Source of the DNA: Halolamina pelagica | GTDB lineage: Archaea; Halobacteriota; Halobacteria; Halobacteriales; Haloferacaceae | Direction of reading: 5' to 3' | Assembly (NCBI RefSeq): GCF_900115675.1 | Contig: NZ_FOXI01000009.1 | Coordinates: 36,785-100,784 of the forward strand | DNA length: 64,000 nt | Shown: positions 24,645 through 32,921 of the stretch, piece after piece | Layout of the letters: each line of letters opens with the position of its first letter | Numbering within the stretch: position 1 is the first letter of the stretch | The notes under the pieces: model-generated | Databases searched by the model: none | Told to the model about the DNA's origin: nothing | What the model saw: only the letters and a program-made list of their open reading frames with translations | Translations under genes and position numbers: made by a program

Positions 24645-25937
24645 ATGAAACGAGTCATACTGATCGTGCTACTCGTCGCGCTGGCCAGCGTGCCAGTCGC
24701 GACGGCAGTCGCACCGGCCGACGGTGGGACGGGCGCGACGATCCCCGCTCAGAACGACGCGGTATCGACGACGACCGCCACCGGCGACGACGGTGGCGAC
24801 GACGAGCCACAGAACTTCACGCGGCTCTACGTCGACGCACAGAACAGCTACCTCGACCTGAAGCCGGGCGAGAGCGAGACGTTCACCGTCACCGTCGAGA
24901 ACGACGAGGACGAGGCGGTCGACGTGAACCCCCACGTGTTCACCTCGCCGACCGACCGGAGCCCGATCGAGTCGTCGTGGGTCGAGATCGACGGCCCCGA
25001 CAGCATCGACTCGGGTGAGGAAGCCGAGTACGAAGTGAGCGTCGAGGTCCCCGAGGACACCGAGATCGCGCGCTACTCCGGCATGATCGCGTTCACGGAC
25101 CAGACCGTCGCGACGGCGCCCAACCGACCGGATCGACCGGTCCACGCGGCCCACATGAGCGTCGAGGTCTGGAAGGAGCCGACCGTCGAGATCCTCTCGG
25201 AGACGTACATCAACACGCAGGTCGAGGCCGGCGACTCGGTCACCAAGCAGATCGTGATCGAGAACACCGGCGACGAGTCGGTGCCGCTGAGCCCCGAGCG
25301 CGCCGAGCAGCGGGGTCACTGTTACGGTACGCACTGCCCGCAGCAGGTCGACCAGTCCTGGATCGAGATCGACGCGCCGAACCAGATCGCGCCGGGTGAG
25401 ACCGCGACGGTGACGATCACCCTCTCGCCCGACGCCGAGGCCGACCGCGGCCGCTACGACACCTCGATCGACCTGGGGCTCGACGACCCCAACCGGCGTG
25501 ACGACAACACCTACTGGCAGGAAGTCAACCTGAACTTCGTCGTGTGGGAGCAACCCGAGGAGCCCTACGAGGCCGACTTCACGGTCAGCGAGCGCACCGA
25601 CAACGTCACGCTGACGCTCAACCCCCGGAACTACCGCGCGGCCGAGAACGCCGACGACCCGAGCTTCGACGTGACGTTCGTCTCGCCCGACGGCGAGCGC
25701 ATCGACGCCGAGCGCGTGCAGGTCACCGAGCGCGGCTCCGTCAACCTGGGCGCCCAGCGCCAGCAGGGCGCGACCGAGGACGGCGCCTACGCGACCCACA
25801 GCGGGCAGACCGAGTTCGTCTACGTGCTCGATTCGCCCGACGCGGGTGAGTGGACCGCCGAGATCATGCCCGACAACACGATCGGGTTCCAGTACGAGCT
25901 CACGAGAAACGAGTCCGACGACGAGTTGGACGAGTAA
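24645..25937 (+). CDS. Secreted protein with repeated Ig-like domains
   Basis: The 430-residue product has a Sec-type signal peptide (MKRVILIVLLVALASVPVATAVA), a low-complexity linker rich in Thr and Gly, and then two similar beta domains starting near residues 62 and 185. Both contain a GESETFTVTVENDED / GDSVTKQIVIENTGDE pattern and end with a WKEPTVEI / WEQPEEPY strand. These resemble NPCBM-associated/NEW3-like Ig folds seen in archaeal surface proteins. No sortase, PGF-CTERM or membrane anchor is visible at the C-terminus (ESDDELDE). It is likely a surface or envelope accessory protein; partner unknown. Confidence 0.8.
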   Translation: MKRVILIVLLVALASVPVATAVAPADGGTGATIPAQNDAVSTTTATGDDGGDDEPQNFTRLYVDAQNSYLDLKPGESETFTVTVENDEDEAVDVNPHVFTSPTDRSPIESSWVEIDGPDSIDSGEEAEYEVSVEVPEDTEIARYSGMIAFTDQTVATAPNRPDRPVHAAHMSVEVWKEPTVEILSETYINTQVEAGDSVTKQIVIENTGDESVPLSPERAEQRGHCYGTHCPQQVDQSWIEIDAPNQIAPGETATVTITLSPDAEADRGRYDTSIDLGLDDPNRRDDNTYWQEVNLNFVVWEQPEEPYEADFTVSERTDNVTLTLNPRNYRAAENADDPSFDVTFVSPDGERIDAERVQVTERGSVNLGAQRQQGATEDGAYATHSGQTEFVYVLDSPDAGEWTAEIMPDNTIGFQYELTRNESDDELDE

Positions 25938-26000
25938 CCGCGCTCCGGTTACCGCGATCCCCCGTTTTTCCCGGCGCGATACTGACCGCCCAGCGGCGGC

Positions 26001-26453
26001 TCAGTCGACCAGTTCGACCACGAACCAGTAGTCGGCGACGGCCCGGGCGTCGGCGCCGTTGCCGGGGGAGACCAGTTCGACTTCCCAGCGCCCGCCCGCG
26101 GCGATGCGGTCGGCGCGAGCCTCGTTCTCGTCGAGCAGTTCCCCGTCGTCGTCGACGAAGCGGGCGACGGCGCGTACGTCGGTCACGGCTGACTCGCCCC
26201 CGTTCTCGATCACGGCGTCGACGGCGACCAGTTCGCCGTCGCTCCCCTCGTTCGAGCGGCTCAGTTCGTGTTCGACCACGTCGAGGGGACCGGTATCGGG
26301 GATCCGGACCGTCGCCGGCGTCGGGGTCGGCGTGGGGCGGTCGGTCCGGCTTTCCGCCGTCGGTTCGGTCCCGTCGCTGGAGCCGGCACAGCCGGCGAGG
26401 CCGCCAGCGGTGGTCAGGAGGGCAGTGCGCGCGAGGAGGGCACGGCGGCGTAT
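26001..26453 (-). CDS. Lipoprotein with no canonical start codon (possible ATA start)
   Basis: A clear lipoprotein is encoded: signal IRRRALLARTALLTTAGG followed by lipobox LAGC, a Thr/Pro linker (TDRPTPTPTP) and a beta-rich domain (FVDDDGELLDENEARAD, WYFVVELVD-type end: DYWFVVELVD). Between the upstream in-frame TAG at 26490-26492 and the signal there is no ATG, GTG or TTG. The codon just before RRR is ATA (26451-26453), one base from ATG. The first canonical start in frame is a GTG at 26277-26279, which would discard the signal and the linker. Either ATA is used, ATG has mutated and the gene is decaying, or there is a sequencing error. It lies 36 bases after the CPBP protease gene on the same strand. 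Confidence 0.6.
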   Translation of the reverse strand: MRRRALLARTALLTTAGGLAGCAGSSDGTEPTAESRTDRPTPTPTPATVRIPDTGPLDVVEHELSRSNEGSDGELVAVDAVIENGGESAVTDVRAVARFVDDDGELLDENEARADRIAAGGRWEVELVSPGNGADARAVADYWFVVELVD

Positions 26454-26489
26454 ACCGGCGGCTCGGTTCGGGAGTGTATAGCTCCCGTG

Positions 26490-27386
26490 CTACTCCCGGA
26501 GCAGCCACGCGGCGACGACGAGCCACGGGAGCGCGGCCAACAGTCCCACCGGCGTCGGCCCGAGCAGGCTGTTGGGCTGGCCGGCGACGAACAGGACGGC
26601 GACGCCCGCGATCGCGTTGATGGCGCCGTGGCCGACGCTCGCGGGCCAGACGCTCCCCTCGCGCTCGGTCAGGACGGCCAGGAACGTGCCGGCGCCGACG
26701 GTGAAGGCGAGGAAGGCCAGCATCCCGGTCCACGGGAAGCCGGGGTAGGCGAAGCCGTAGTTGTACCCCATCGCCAGGATCGGCCAGTGCCAGATCCCCC
26801 AGACCACGCCGGTCAGCACGATCGCCCGGCGGCGCCCCAGCGGGGCGAGTTTCGGCAGCAGGTACGCCCGCCAGCCGAACTCCTCGCCGAACGCGAACAG
26901 CCCGTTGATGATCGGCGCGATCGTGAGCGCGCTCAGGATCTGGATCGCCGCCAGCAGCCACGGGTCGATCCCGACGCCCATGCTCGCTACTTGGGCGCGG
27001 AACGCGGCCATCGTGGGATCGAACTGCCCGGGGAACGCCGCGAAGTAGAGCGCGCCGCCGACGACGGTCAGCACCGCCGGCGCGACCCACGCGGCGGCGT
27101 AGGTCCACACGGTCCCGTCGAAGTCGGGGGAGAGCCGGTGGCGTTCCCAGCCCTCGCCCGTCGCGAGTCGGGCGGCGACGTTGCCGAGCGCGGGGCCGAA
27201 CATGTAGGCGGTCGGCAGCAGGACGGTCGCGAGCGTGATCCCCTCGGCGAGTTCGGGGCTGTCGGTGAGTGCGCCCGTGACCCAGATCACCAGCGCCGTC
27301 GCCCACGAGACGCCGAAGGCGACGAGGAGGAAGACGGCGATCCGGCGGCGCTGCAGCGCCGCCGGCGCCCGTAACCGATCGTTCAT
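26490..27386 (-). CDS. CPBP-family intramembrane metalloprotease
   Basis: The 298-residue multi-spanning membrane protein has the CAAX-protease/bacteriocin-processing (CPBP, Abi) motifs: FGEEFGWRAYLLPKL (the Glu-Glu-x3-Arg motif) near residue 155-170, a His in WGIWHWPI near 190, and VGHGAINAIAG near 250. In the family these residues bind the catalytic metal inside the membrane. Substrates are unknown in archaea. ATG at 27384-27386 (MNDRLRAPAALQ) fits better than one five codons upstream. It precedes the lipoprotein gene on the same strand. Confidence 0.9.
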   Translation of the reverse strand: MNDRLRAPAALQRRRIAVFLLVAFGVSWATALVIWVTGALTDSPELAEGITLATVLLPTAYMFGPALGNVAARLATGEGWERHRLSPDFDGTVWTYAAAWVAPAVLTVVGGALYFAAFPGQFDPTMAAFRAQVASMGVGIDPWLLAAIQILSALTIAPIINGLFAFGEEFGWRAYLLPKLAPLGRRRAIVLTGVVWGIWHWPILAMGYNYGFAYPGFPWTGMLAFLAFTVGAGTFLAVLTEREGSVWPASVGHGAINAIAGVAVLFVAGQPNSLLGPTPVGLLAALPWLVVAAWLLRE

Positions 27387-27428
27387 ACCCCGTCGGTGCA
27401 CCCGCGGCCAGCAAAAACGTTGCCGAGC

Positions 27429-28343
27429 CTACTCGATCTTCGCGTACTGGTCCCGCAGCTTCTCGGCGGCCTCGTCCATCAGGTCGGCCTCGTAGTCGGA
27501 GAGCTCCCACTCGACGACCTCCTCGACGCCGTTTTCGCCGAGTTTGACCGGGACGCCGAAGGCGGTGTCCTCGTAGCCGAACTCGCCGTCGAGGACGATG
27601 CTGCCGGGGAGGACCTCGCCGGTGTCGCGGATGACCGCCTCGGCCATGTGGGCGACGCCGGTCGCCGGCCCCCATTCAGTCGCCCCTTTGCGCTCGATCA
27701 CGTCCATCGCCGACTGCTTGAGGTCGCCCAGGATCTCCTCGCGCTCGTCGGCGGTGAACTCGGGGTCCCGGCCGTCGACACGCACCTTCGAGAACACGGG
27801 CACCTGCGCGTCGCCGTGCTCGCCCAGGATCGTCGCCTCGACGTTCCCCACCTCGGTGTCGAAGCGCTCGGAGAGGACGTAGCGGAACCGCGCGGAGTCC
27901 AGCCGGCCGCCGAAGCCGATCACCTTCGACCGGTCGCGGTCGCCCGTCTCGTACAGGTGGCGGTTGAGCAGGTCGACGGGGTTGGAGGTGGTGATGGTGA
28001 CGAAGTCGTCGTTGTGCTCGGCGAGCGAGGCGCCGATGTCGTCCATGATCGGGGCGTTGTCGCCCGCGAGGTCGATCCGGGTCTGCCCCGGCTCCCGGGG
28101 GATGCCGGCGGTGATGATGACCACGTCCGAGCCGGCGGTGTCGGCGTAGGTGCCCTGCCGGACGGTGGTGTTCGAGTCGTAGGCGACGCCGTGGTTGGCG
28201 TCGGCGGCCTGGCCGACCGTCACGTCCTCCTGCTCGGGGATGTCGACGTAGACGAGTTCGTCGACGACATCGCGGAGCGCGAGGTTGTACCCGGCCGCCG
28301 CGCCGACGGTTCCTGCCGCACCGACTACGCTGACTTTCGTCAT
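27429..28343 (-). CDS. mdh: Malate dehydrogenase (LDH-like)
   Basis: The 304-residue NAD-dependent enzyme interconverts malate and oxaloacetate in the citric acid cycle. It starts [20 protein letters not shown] (GxxGxxG Rossmann motif) and has an acidic VDI loop for NAD, the substrate-loop arginines in [13 protein letters not shown] near residues 83-95, and catalytic His in [11 protein letters not shown] near 175. The sequence is of the lactate-dehydrogenase-like MDH type well studied in halophiles, which are tetrameric and salt-stabilised. The strong excess of Asp and Glu fits. Confidence 0.96.
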   Translation of the reverse strand: MTKVSVVGAAGTVGAAAGYNLALRDVVDELVYVDIPEQEDVTVGQAADANHGVAYDSNTTVRQGTYADTAGSDVVIITAGIPREPGQTRIDLAGDNAPIMDDIGASLAEHNDDFVTITTSNPVDLLNRHLYETGDRDRSKVIGFGGRLDSARFRYVLSERFDTEVGNVEATILGEHGDAQVPVFSKVRVDGRDPEFTADEREEILGDLKQSAMDVIERKGATEWGPATGVAHMAEAVIRDTGEVLPGSIVLDGEFGYEDTAFGVPVKLGENGVEEVVEWELSDYEADLMDEAAEKLRDQYAKIE

Positions 28344-28397
28344 GACGCGTCAAGCTTGGGCGACTCGGCGATTAAACCCAGCGATGACGGTAGAGAG

Positions 28398-28411
28398 CGG
28401 TCCCGGGACCG
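28398..28411. promoter_or_regulatory. 14-bp perfect palindrome upstream of the dehydrogenase gene
   Basis: CGGTCCCGGGACCG is a perfect 14-bp palindrome lying between the divergent mdh and the 28488 gene. Its position suits an operator for either. In GC-rich DNA such palindromes also occur by chance, so this is only a candidate. Confidence 0.3.
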
Positions 28412-28487
28412 ATGCCGTGACTTCCCGCCGATGGTTGCGTGTGAACGATGAACACTCTTTTCCATCGGGTGTCTGATAGGGTCCGCC

Positions 28488-29543
28488 GTGACCTACGACA
28501 TCGCGACGATACCCGGCGACGGAATCGGACAGACGGTCGTCGAGGCGGCGCTGCCGGTGCTCCGGGAAGCCGGCGACGTCTACGGGTTCGAGTTCGACGT
28601 GACGGCGTACGACTGGGGGACCGAGCGCTACCGCGAGGAGGGCGCGATGATGCCCGACGACGCGCTCGAGCAACTGGAACCGCGGGACGCGATACTGCTC
28701 GGCGCCGTCGGCCACCCGGACGTGCCGGACCACGTGACGCTCCACGGCCTCCTGCTCCCGATTCGGAAGGCGTTCAACCAGTACGTCTGCAAGCGGCCGA
28801 CAGTGCTCTACGAGGGTGTCGAGAGCCCACTCCGGGGGTATGACGGCGGCGACATCGACTTCGTCGTTTACCGGGAGAACACCGAGGGAGAGTACGCCGA
28901 TATCGGCGGCCGGGAACACCGCGGGTTCGACAACGACGTCGCCATCCAGTCGGCGCTGTTCACCCGGCAGGGCGTGGAGCGGATCGTCCGGCAGGCGTTC
29001 CGAGCGGCGAGCCGGCGCCGGGGCAAGTTGACGAACGTCACCAAGTCAAACGCGCAGGCGTACGGGATGGTGCTCTGGGACGATATCGTCGAGGAGGTGG
29101 CCACGGAGTTCCCCGACGTGACCGTCGAGCGACTGCTCGTCGACGCCGCGAGCATGGATCTCGTGCGACGCCCCGAGGAGTTCGACGTTCTCGTGGCATC
29201 CAACCTCTTCGGCGACATCCTCACCGATATCGGTGCCGTCATCTCCGGGAGCATGGGGCTGGCGCCCTCCGCGAACGTGAATCCCGAGGGGGAGTACCCC
29301 TCGCTGTTCGAACCGGTCCACGGCTCCGCACCGGACATCGTCGGCCGGGAGATCGCGAACCCCCTTGCGACGGTTCTCTCGGGGGCGATGCTGCTCGAAC
29401 ACGTCGGCGAACCCGAGGCTGCGGCAGGTGTTCGCGACGCCGTCCGGGCACAGTTGGCGGCCCCGGCCGCCCCCCGAACGCCGGATCTCGGCGGCGAGGC
29501 GTCGACGTTCGAAGTCGCCCGGGACGTCGAGGCTCGCTTATGA
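28488..29543 (+). CDS. Tartrate/D-malate/isopropylmalate dehydrogenase family enzyme
   Basis: The 351-residue protein starts at GTG (MTYDIATIPGDGIGQTVVEA) and is a metal- and NAD-dependent beta-decarboxylating dehydrogenase. LGAVGHPDVPDHVTLHGLLL followed by PIRKAFNQYVCKRPT points to the tartrate/D-malate (TtuC/DmlA) branch more than LeuB. The active-site block is VYRENTEGEYADIGG near 125-139, with Lys in NVTKSNA. SNLFGDILTDIGAVISGS and FEPVHGSAPDIVG complete the signature. Such enzymes turn D-malate, tartrate or 3-alkylmalates into 2-oxo acids with CO2 release. It heads the catabolic block that follows on the same strand. Confidence 0.9.
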   Translation: MTYDIATIPGDGIGQTVVEAALPVLREAGDVYGFEFDVTAYDWGTERYREEGAMMPDDALEQLEPRDAILLGAVGHPDVPDHVTLHGLLLPIRKAFNQYVCKRPTVLYEGVESPLRGYDGGDIDFVVYRENTEGEYADIGGREHRGFDNDVAIQSALFTRQGVERIVRQAFRAASRRRGKLTNVTKSNAQAYGMVLWDDIVEEVATEFPDVTVERLLVDAASMDLVRRPEEFDVLVASNLFGDILTDIGAVISGSMGLAPSANVNPEGEYPSLFEPVHGSAPDIVGREIANPLATVLSGAMLLEHVGEPEAAAGVRDAVRAQLAAPAAPRTPDLGGEASTFEVARDVEARL

Positions 29544-29558
29544 AAGGAGAACGATAAA

Positions 29559-29585
29559 TTACTCGAAAGTAAGTAAACGTTTACT
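29559..29585. promoter_or_regulatory. Overlapping palindromes, probable operator of ABC importer operon
   Basis: Two 14-bp inverted repeats lie back to back, sharing the last base of one: TTACTCGAAAGTAA (TTACT-4-AGTAA) at 29559-29572 and the perfect palindrome AGTAAACGTTTACT at 29572-29585. The half-sites share the AGTAA / TTACT core, so a dimeric regulator could bind two adjacent sites. They lie 81 bases upstream of the TATA box. No regulator gene is present in the cluster. Confidence 0.6.
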
Positions 29586-29665
29586 CGTCGAACCGCCCTA
29601 ATGGTAGGGGCTTGACGTGTATCTGATGCGCGCGGTTAATTATCAGGTTCTAAATAAAACCAACC

Positions 29666-29670
29666 TTTAT
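29666..29670 (+). promoter_or_regulatory. TATA box for ABC importer operon
   Basis: TTTAT in an AT-rich stretch lies 27-31 bases upstream of the binding-protein ATG at 29697, matching leaderless transcription. The surrounding 150 bases are the most AT-rich intergenic segment of the core part of this window. Confidence 0.55.
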
Positions 29671-29696
29671 GATGCAGAGGAAAATTAGCGTGTTCC

Positions 29697-31085
29697 ATGG
29701 GAGAATCCCCCAACACGGACGGTAGCACACCGCACTTATCACGACGGGCTGTCGTCGCAGCGGCGGGCGTCGGCGGCCTTTCGACCGGATTGGCGGGCTG
29801 TCTCGGACTGGGTGGGAGCGGGAGTTCGGAACCGGTGAAGTACATCTCCAACAACAACTCCCCGCAGTTCAAGGAGATGCTCCGCGGGTTCGCGGAGGAC
29901 TTCGAGGAGGAGCGAGACATCGAAGTCGACATCGAGTTCACCGAGATCGGTGGCGACTACGGCCAGCGGGTCAGCCAACTGATTCAAGGCGGGAACCCGC
30001 CGGACATCATCAACGCCGAACAGTTCCGTATCGGCGCGTACGCGACGCAGGACATCCTCCGGCCCGTCGACGACGTGATCGACGCCGTCGAGGAGGAGGA
30101 GGAGGAGGTCCCCGAGAAGTTCGGGTTCGTTTACGACGGGAGCAACCGGCTCGTGCCGGCGGTCGCGTCGGTGACGAACAACTGGTACCGCTCGGACATC
30201 TACGACGAGATGGGGCTGGAACCGCCCACGACGTGGGAGCGTGAGCGGGAGGCCGCCCAGGCCATCACGGAGGCGGACAACGACCTCTACGGGCTCGGCT
30301 ACACCACGTCAGCGACGGTGTACGGCTCCTACCACGCCTGGACGCGACTCTGGGGGAACGACGCGAAGGTCGCGGCCCGCGACGGCGATACTGTCAACGT
30401 CGCGCTCGACAGCGGCCAGAACCGCGACCGCGTCCGTGAAGTGCTCGAACGCGCCCAACAGATGGTCGAGTACTCGCCGACGGCGACCAACTGGGACTGG
30501 GGGGAGATTTACGAGTCCTACGCCGGCGGGACGACGGCCACGGCCATCTACTCCGGTGGCCGCCCGAAAACGCAGTCCATCGGGCAGGACCGCCCGTGGG
30601 CCGACGCGACCAAGCGGGTCTCGAACCCGTACAACAGCTCCAACCGCAACGCGTCGCTCGGCAACTCGGCCGCGACAGGGTACGCTCTCGTCCAGGGTTC
30701 GGCTAATCCCGAGGGGGCAAAGGAGTTCATCCAGTACATGGTCACCGGCGAGCGGCTCGTCGAGTACGCGCGGGCGCTGCGGTTCCACAACATCCCCATC
30801 TACGAAAGCTGGTACGAGCCGGGGTCGGCGTACCGCGACGGCTGGGACTACCTGAACGACAACTTCGACGAGGAGACGATCCAGGGCGAGCGGCAGGCGC
30901 TGTTCTCGGACGAGACCCAGCCGTTCACCGCCGAAACCGAACCGGCCAACCCCTACGCCTCCCCCGCGTTCACGTCCTTCCAGCTCGGGCAGATGTTCTA
31001 CGACGTGACGGAAGGCGGGATGAACATCGACGACGCCATCGACGAGGCGGCGTCGGTCCTGCGCGACAACACCGGCATGGAATGA
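29697..31085 (+). CDS. ABC transporter substrate-binding lipoprotein (CUT1-like)
   Basis: The 462-residue protein has a Tat lipoprotein signal (LSRRAVVAAAGVGGLSTGLAGC, Cys near residue 36) and a family-1 solute-binding fold: KYISNNNSPQFKEMLRGFAE near 48-68, IQGGNPPDIINAE near 97-110, VASVTNNWYRSDIYDEMG near 160-177, and a C-terminal NPEGAKEFIQYMVTGE. These features match carbohydrate and polyol binders of the CUT1 group. Aromatic residues in the N and C lobes could stack on a sugar-like ligand, but the ligand is not defined. First gene of an operon with both permeases and the ATPase. Confidence 0.92.
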   Translation: MGESPNTDGSTPHLSRRAVVAAAGVGGLSTGLAGCLGLGGSGSSEPVKYISNNNSPQFKEMLRGFAEDFEEERDIEVDIEFTEIGGDYGQRVSQLIQGGNPPDIINAEQFRIGAYATQDILRPVDDVIDAVEEEEEEVPEKFGFVYDGSNRLVPAVASVTNNWYRSDIYDEMGLEPPTTWEREREAAQAITEADNDLYGLGYTTSATVYGSYHAWTRLWGNDAKVAARDGDTVNVALDSGQNRDRVREVLERAQQMVEYSPTATNWDWGEIYESYAGGTTATAIYSGGRPKTQSIGQDRPWADATKRVSNPYNSSNRNASLGNSAATGYALVQGSANPEGAKEFIQYMVTGERLVEYARALRFHNIPIYESWYEPGSAYRDGWDYLNDNFDEETIQGERQALFSDETQPFTAETEPANPYASPAFTSFQLGQMFYDVTEGGMNIDDAIDEAASVLRDNTGME

Positions 31086-31086
31086 C

Positions 31087-32049
31087 ATGTCGGTAGTGAG
31101 CGATCGCGTCACTGCCCTCGTCCCGACACGGTGGTGGCAGCGAAGCAACGAGATACTGTCGGGGGTTTTCGAGGACGACAGGCGACTGCTGGCGGTGTGT
31201 CTGACGCCCGCGCTCGCGCTGTACGTCCTGGTCGCCATCCTCCCGATGCTGTGGGCGTTCAACCTCAGCCTCTACGAGGTGTCGACGCTGAACCCCGTCT
31301 GGGAGTGGACCGGTCCGGGACGGCTCGTGGACATCCTCACCTCGGGGGCGTTCCAGGCGGCGTTCGGACGGAGCCTGATCTTCGGGTTCGGCTCCGTCGC
31401 CTTCCAGATCGTCGTCGGGGTCTCGCTCGCGCTGCTGGTCAACCGGGAGTTCAAGGGGGCCGTCCTCGCACGCGCGGTAGCGCTACTCCCCTACATGGTC
31501 CCGGCAGTCGCCATCGGGATGGTCGGGCAGTTCATGCTCAACGCCCAGTACGGCATCATCAACCTCGTGCTCATCCGCGTGGGGATCCTGAACAACCCAG
31601 TCGCGTTCCTCGGGCTTCCCGAAACAGCGATGGCGACGGTGATGGTCGTCGGTTCCTGGAAGTTCGCGGTGTTCGTGACGCTGCTGACGCTCGCACGGCT
31701 CCAGTCCATCCCCGAGAACTTCTACGAGGGGGCGACGATGTGTGGCGCCAACGCCTACCAGAAGTTCCGGGACGTCACCCTGCCCCGAATCAAGAACGTC
31801 ATCCTCATCGCCGCCTTGCTCCGGACGCTCTGGATGTTCAACAAGTTCGACATCATCTACATCATGACCCGTGGCGGCCCGGGTGAGGAGACGACGACCA
31901 TCCCGCTGCACGCCTACGAAGTCGCGTTCAACCAGTACGACCTCGGCCAGGCCGCGGGCATCGCCGCGCTGATGTTCGTGTTCCTCGCCCTCTGGTCGAT
32001 CGTGTACTTCCGTGTCGCACGGCCCGAAGAGGAGGTGCGTGTCGCATGA
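31087..32049 (+). CDS. ABC transporter permease (MalF/UgpA-like)
   Basis: The 320-residue membrane protein has six or seven hydrophobic segments, with an N-terminal cytoplasmic tail of about 40 residues. The EAA loop that docks on the ATPase is EGATMCGANAYQKFRDVTLP near residues 217-236, followed by RIKNVI. The gene starts one base after the binding-protein stop, and its last four bases overlap the next permease gene (ATGA). Forms the heterodimeric channel of the importer with that gene. Confidence 0.93.
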   Translation: MSVVSDRVTALVPTRWWQRSNEILSGVFEDDRRLLAVCLTPALALYVLVAILPMLWAFNLSLYEVSTLNPVWEWTGPGRLVDILTSGAFQAAFGRSLIFGFGSVAFQIVVGVSLALLVNREFKGAVLARAVALLPYMVPAVAIGMVGQFMLNAQYGIINLVLIRVGILNNPVAFLGLPETAMATVMVVGSWKFAVFVTLLTLARLQSIPENFYEGATMCGANAYQKFRDVTLPRIKNVILIAALLRTLWMFNKFDIIYIMTRGGPGEETTTIPLHAYEVAFNQYDLGQAAGIAALMFVFLALWSIVYFRVARPEEEVRVA

Positions 32050-32900
32050 CCCAAATCGTCGGCAACTACATCACGTACGGACAGGCTGCCCGCATCAAGT
32101 CGATCTCGTACCAGATCGTCGTCTGGGCGGCGCTGCTGGCGTTGATGCTGCCCATCATCTGGGTGATCATCGGCACGTTCAGCGGTCTGGACGCGCTGCT
32201 CGCCGGGAACCTCTCGCGCATCCTCGGGAGCTTCACGACCCAGCCGCTGCGGGACGTGTTCTTCGCGTCGAACTTCATGGTCTACTACCGGAACAGCCTT
32301 GTCGTCGCCGCCGGCGTGGTGGTGTTCACCGTCGTCGCCTCGACGCTGGCGGGCTACGGCCTCACGAGAGTCCAGTTCCGGGGCAAGAAGTGGCTCGCCC
32401 GCTTCATCCTGTTCGGCTACATGTTCCCGCCGCTGCTGCTCTCGATTCCCATGTACCAGATTTGGGACCAGCTCGGGCTGCTCAACTCGCTGCTCGGACT
32501 GGTGTTCGCCGAGTCGTCGGTGCCGCTTCCGTTCGGCATCTGGACGATGTGGCTGTTCTTCCAGACGGTTCCGATCGACTACGAGGAGTCGGTCTGGATG
32601 GCCGGCGGGTCGCGCTGGCACTCCTTCAAGGACATCGCACTCCCACAGGCGGCCCCGGGGATGGTTGCGGTCGGCATCTTCGCGTTCCAGTCGTCGTGGA
32701 ACAACTACACGTACCCGAAGGTGCTCATCTCCCAGGACTCGCTCCGGCCGCTCACGACCGGGCTCACCCAGTACGCCGTCCAGAACTTCGTGTTCTGGAA
32801 CCAGGTGATGGCCGTCGTGCTGACGATGGTCATTCCGGCGTTCCTGATGGTGTACTTCCTCCAGAAGTACCTGCTCGAAGGCTACAAAGCAACGGCGTAA
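32046..32900 (+). CDS. ABC transporter permease (MalG/UgpE-like)
   Basis: The 284-residue protein has six predicted membrane segments. The EAA loop reads EESVWMAGGSRWHSFKDIAL near residues 180-199, followed by PQAAPGM, as in the MalG/UgpE group. It overlaps the preceding permease by four bases, so the two should be made in equal amounts, and is followed 21 bases later by the ATPase gene. Confidence 0.93.
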   Translation: MTQIVGNYITYGQAARIKSISYQIVVWAALLALMLPIIWVIIGTFSGLDALLAGNLSRILGSFTTQPLRDVFFASNFMVYYRNSLVVAAGVVVFTVVASTLAGYGLTRVQFRGKKWLARFILFGYMFPPLLLSIPMYQIWDQLGLLNSLLGLVFAESSVPLPFGIWTMWLFFQTVPIDYEESVWMAGGSRWHSFKDIALPQAAPGMVAVGIFAFQSSWNNYTYPKVLISQDSLRPLTTGLTQYAVQNFVFWNQVMAVVLTMVIPAFLMVYFLQKYLLEGYKATA

Positions 32901-32921
32901 CAACGAAATAATTCAACAACT

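Noticed and set aside
26001..27386. CPBP protease and lipoprotein as one protein by TAG readthrough
   Set aside because: They are in the same frame, but the second part begins with a full Tat/lipobox signal, which would make no sense inside a polytopic protein. No pyrrolysine machinery is expected in haloarchaea.
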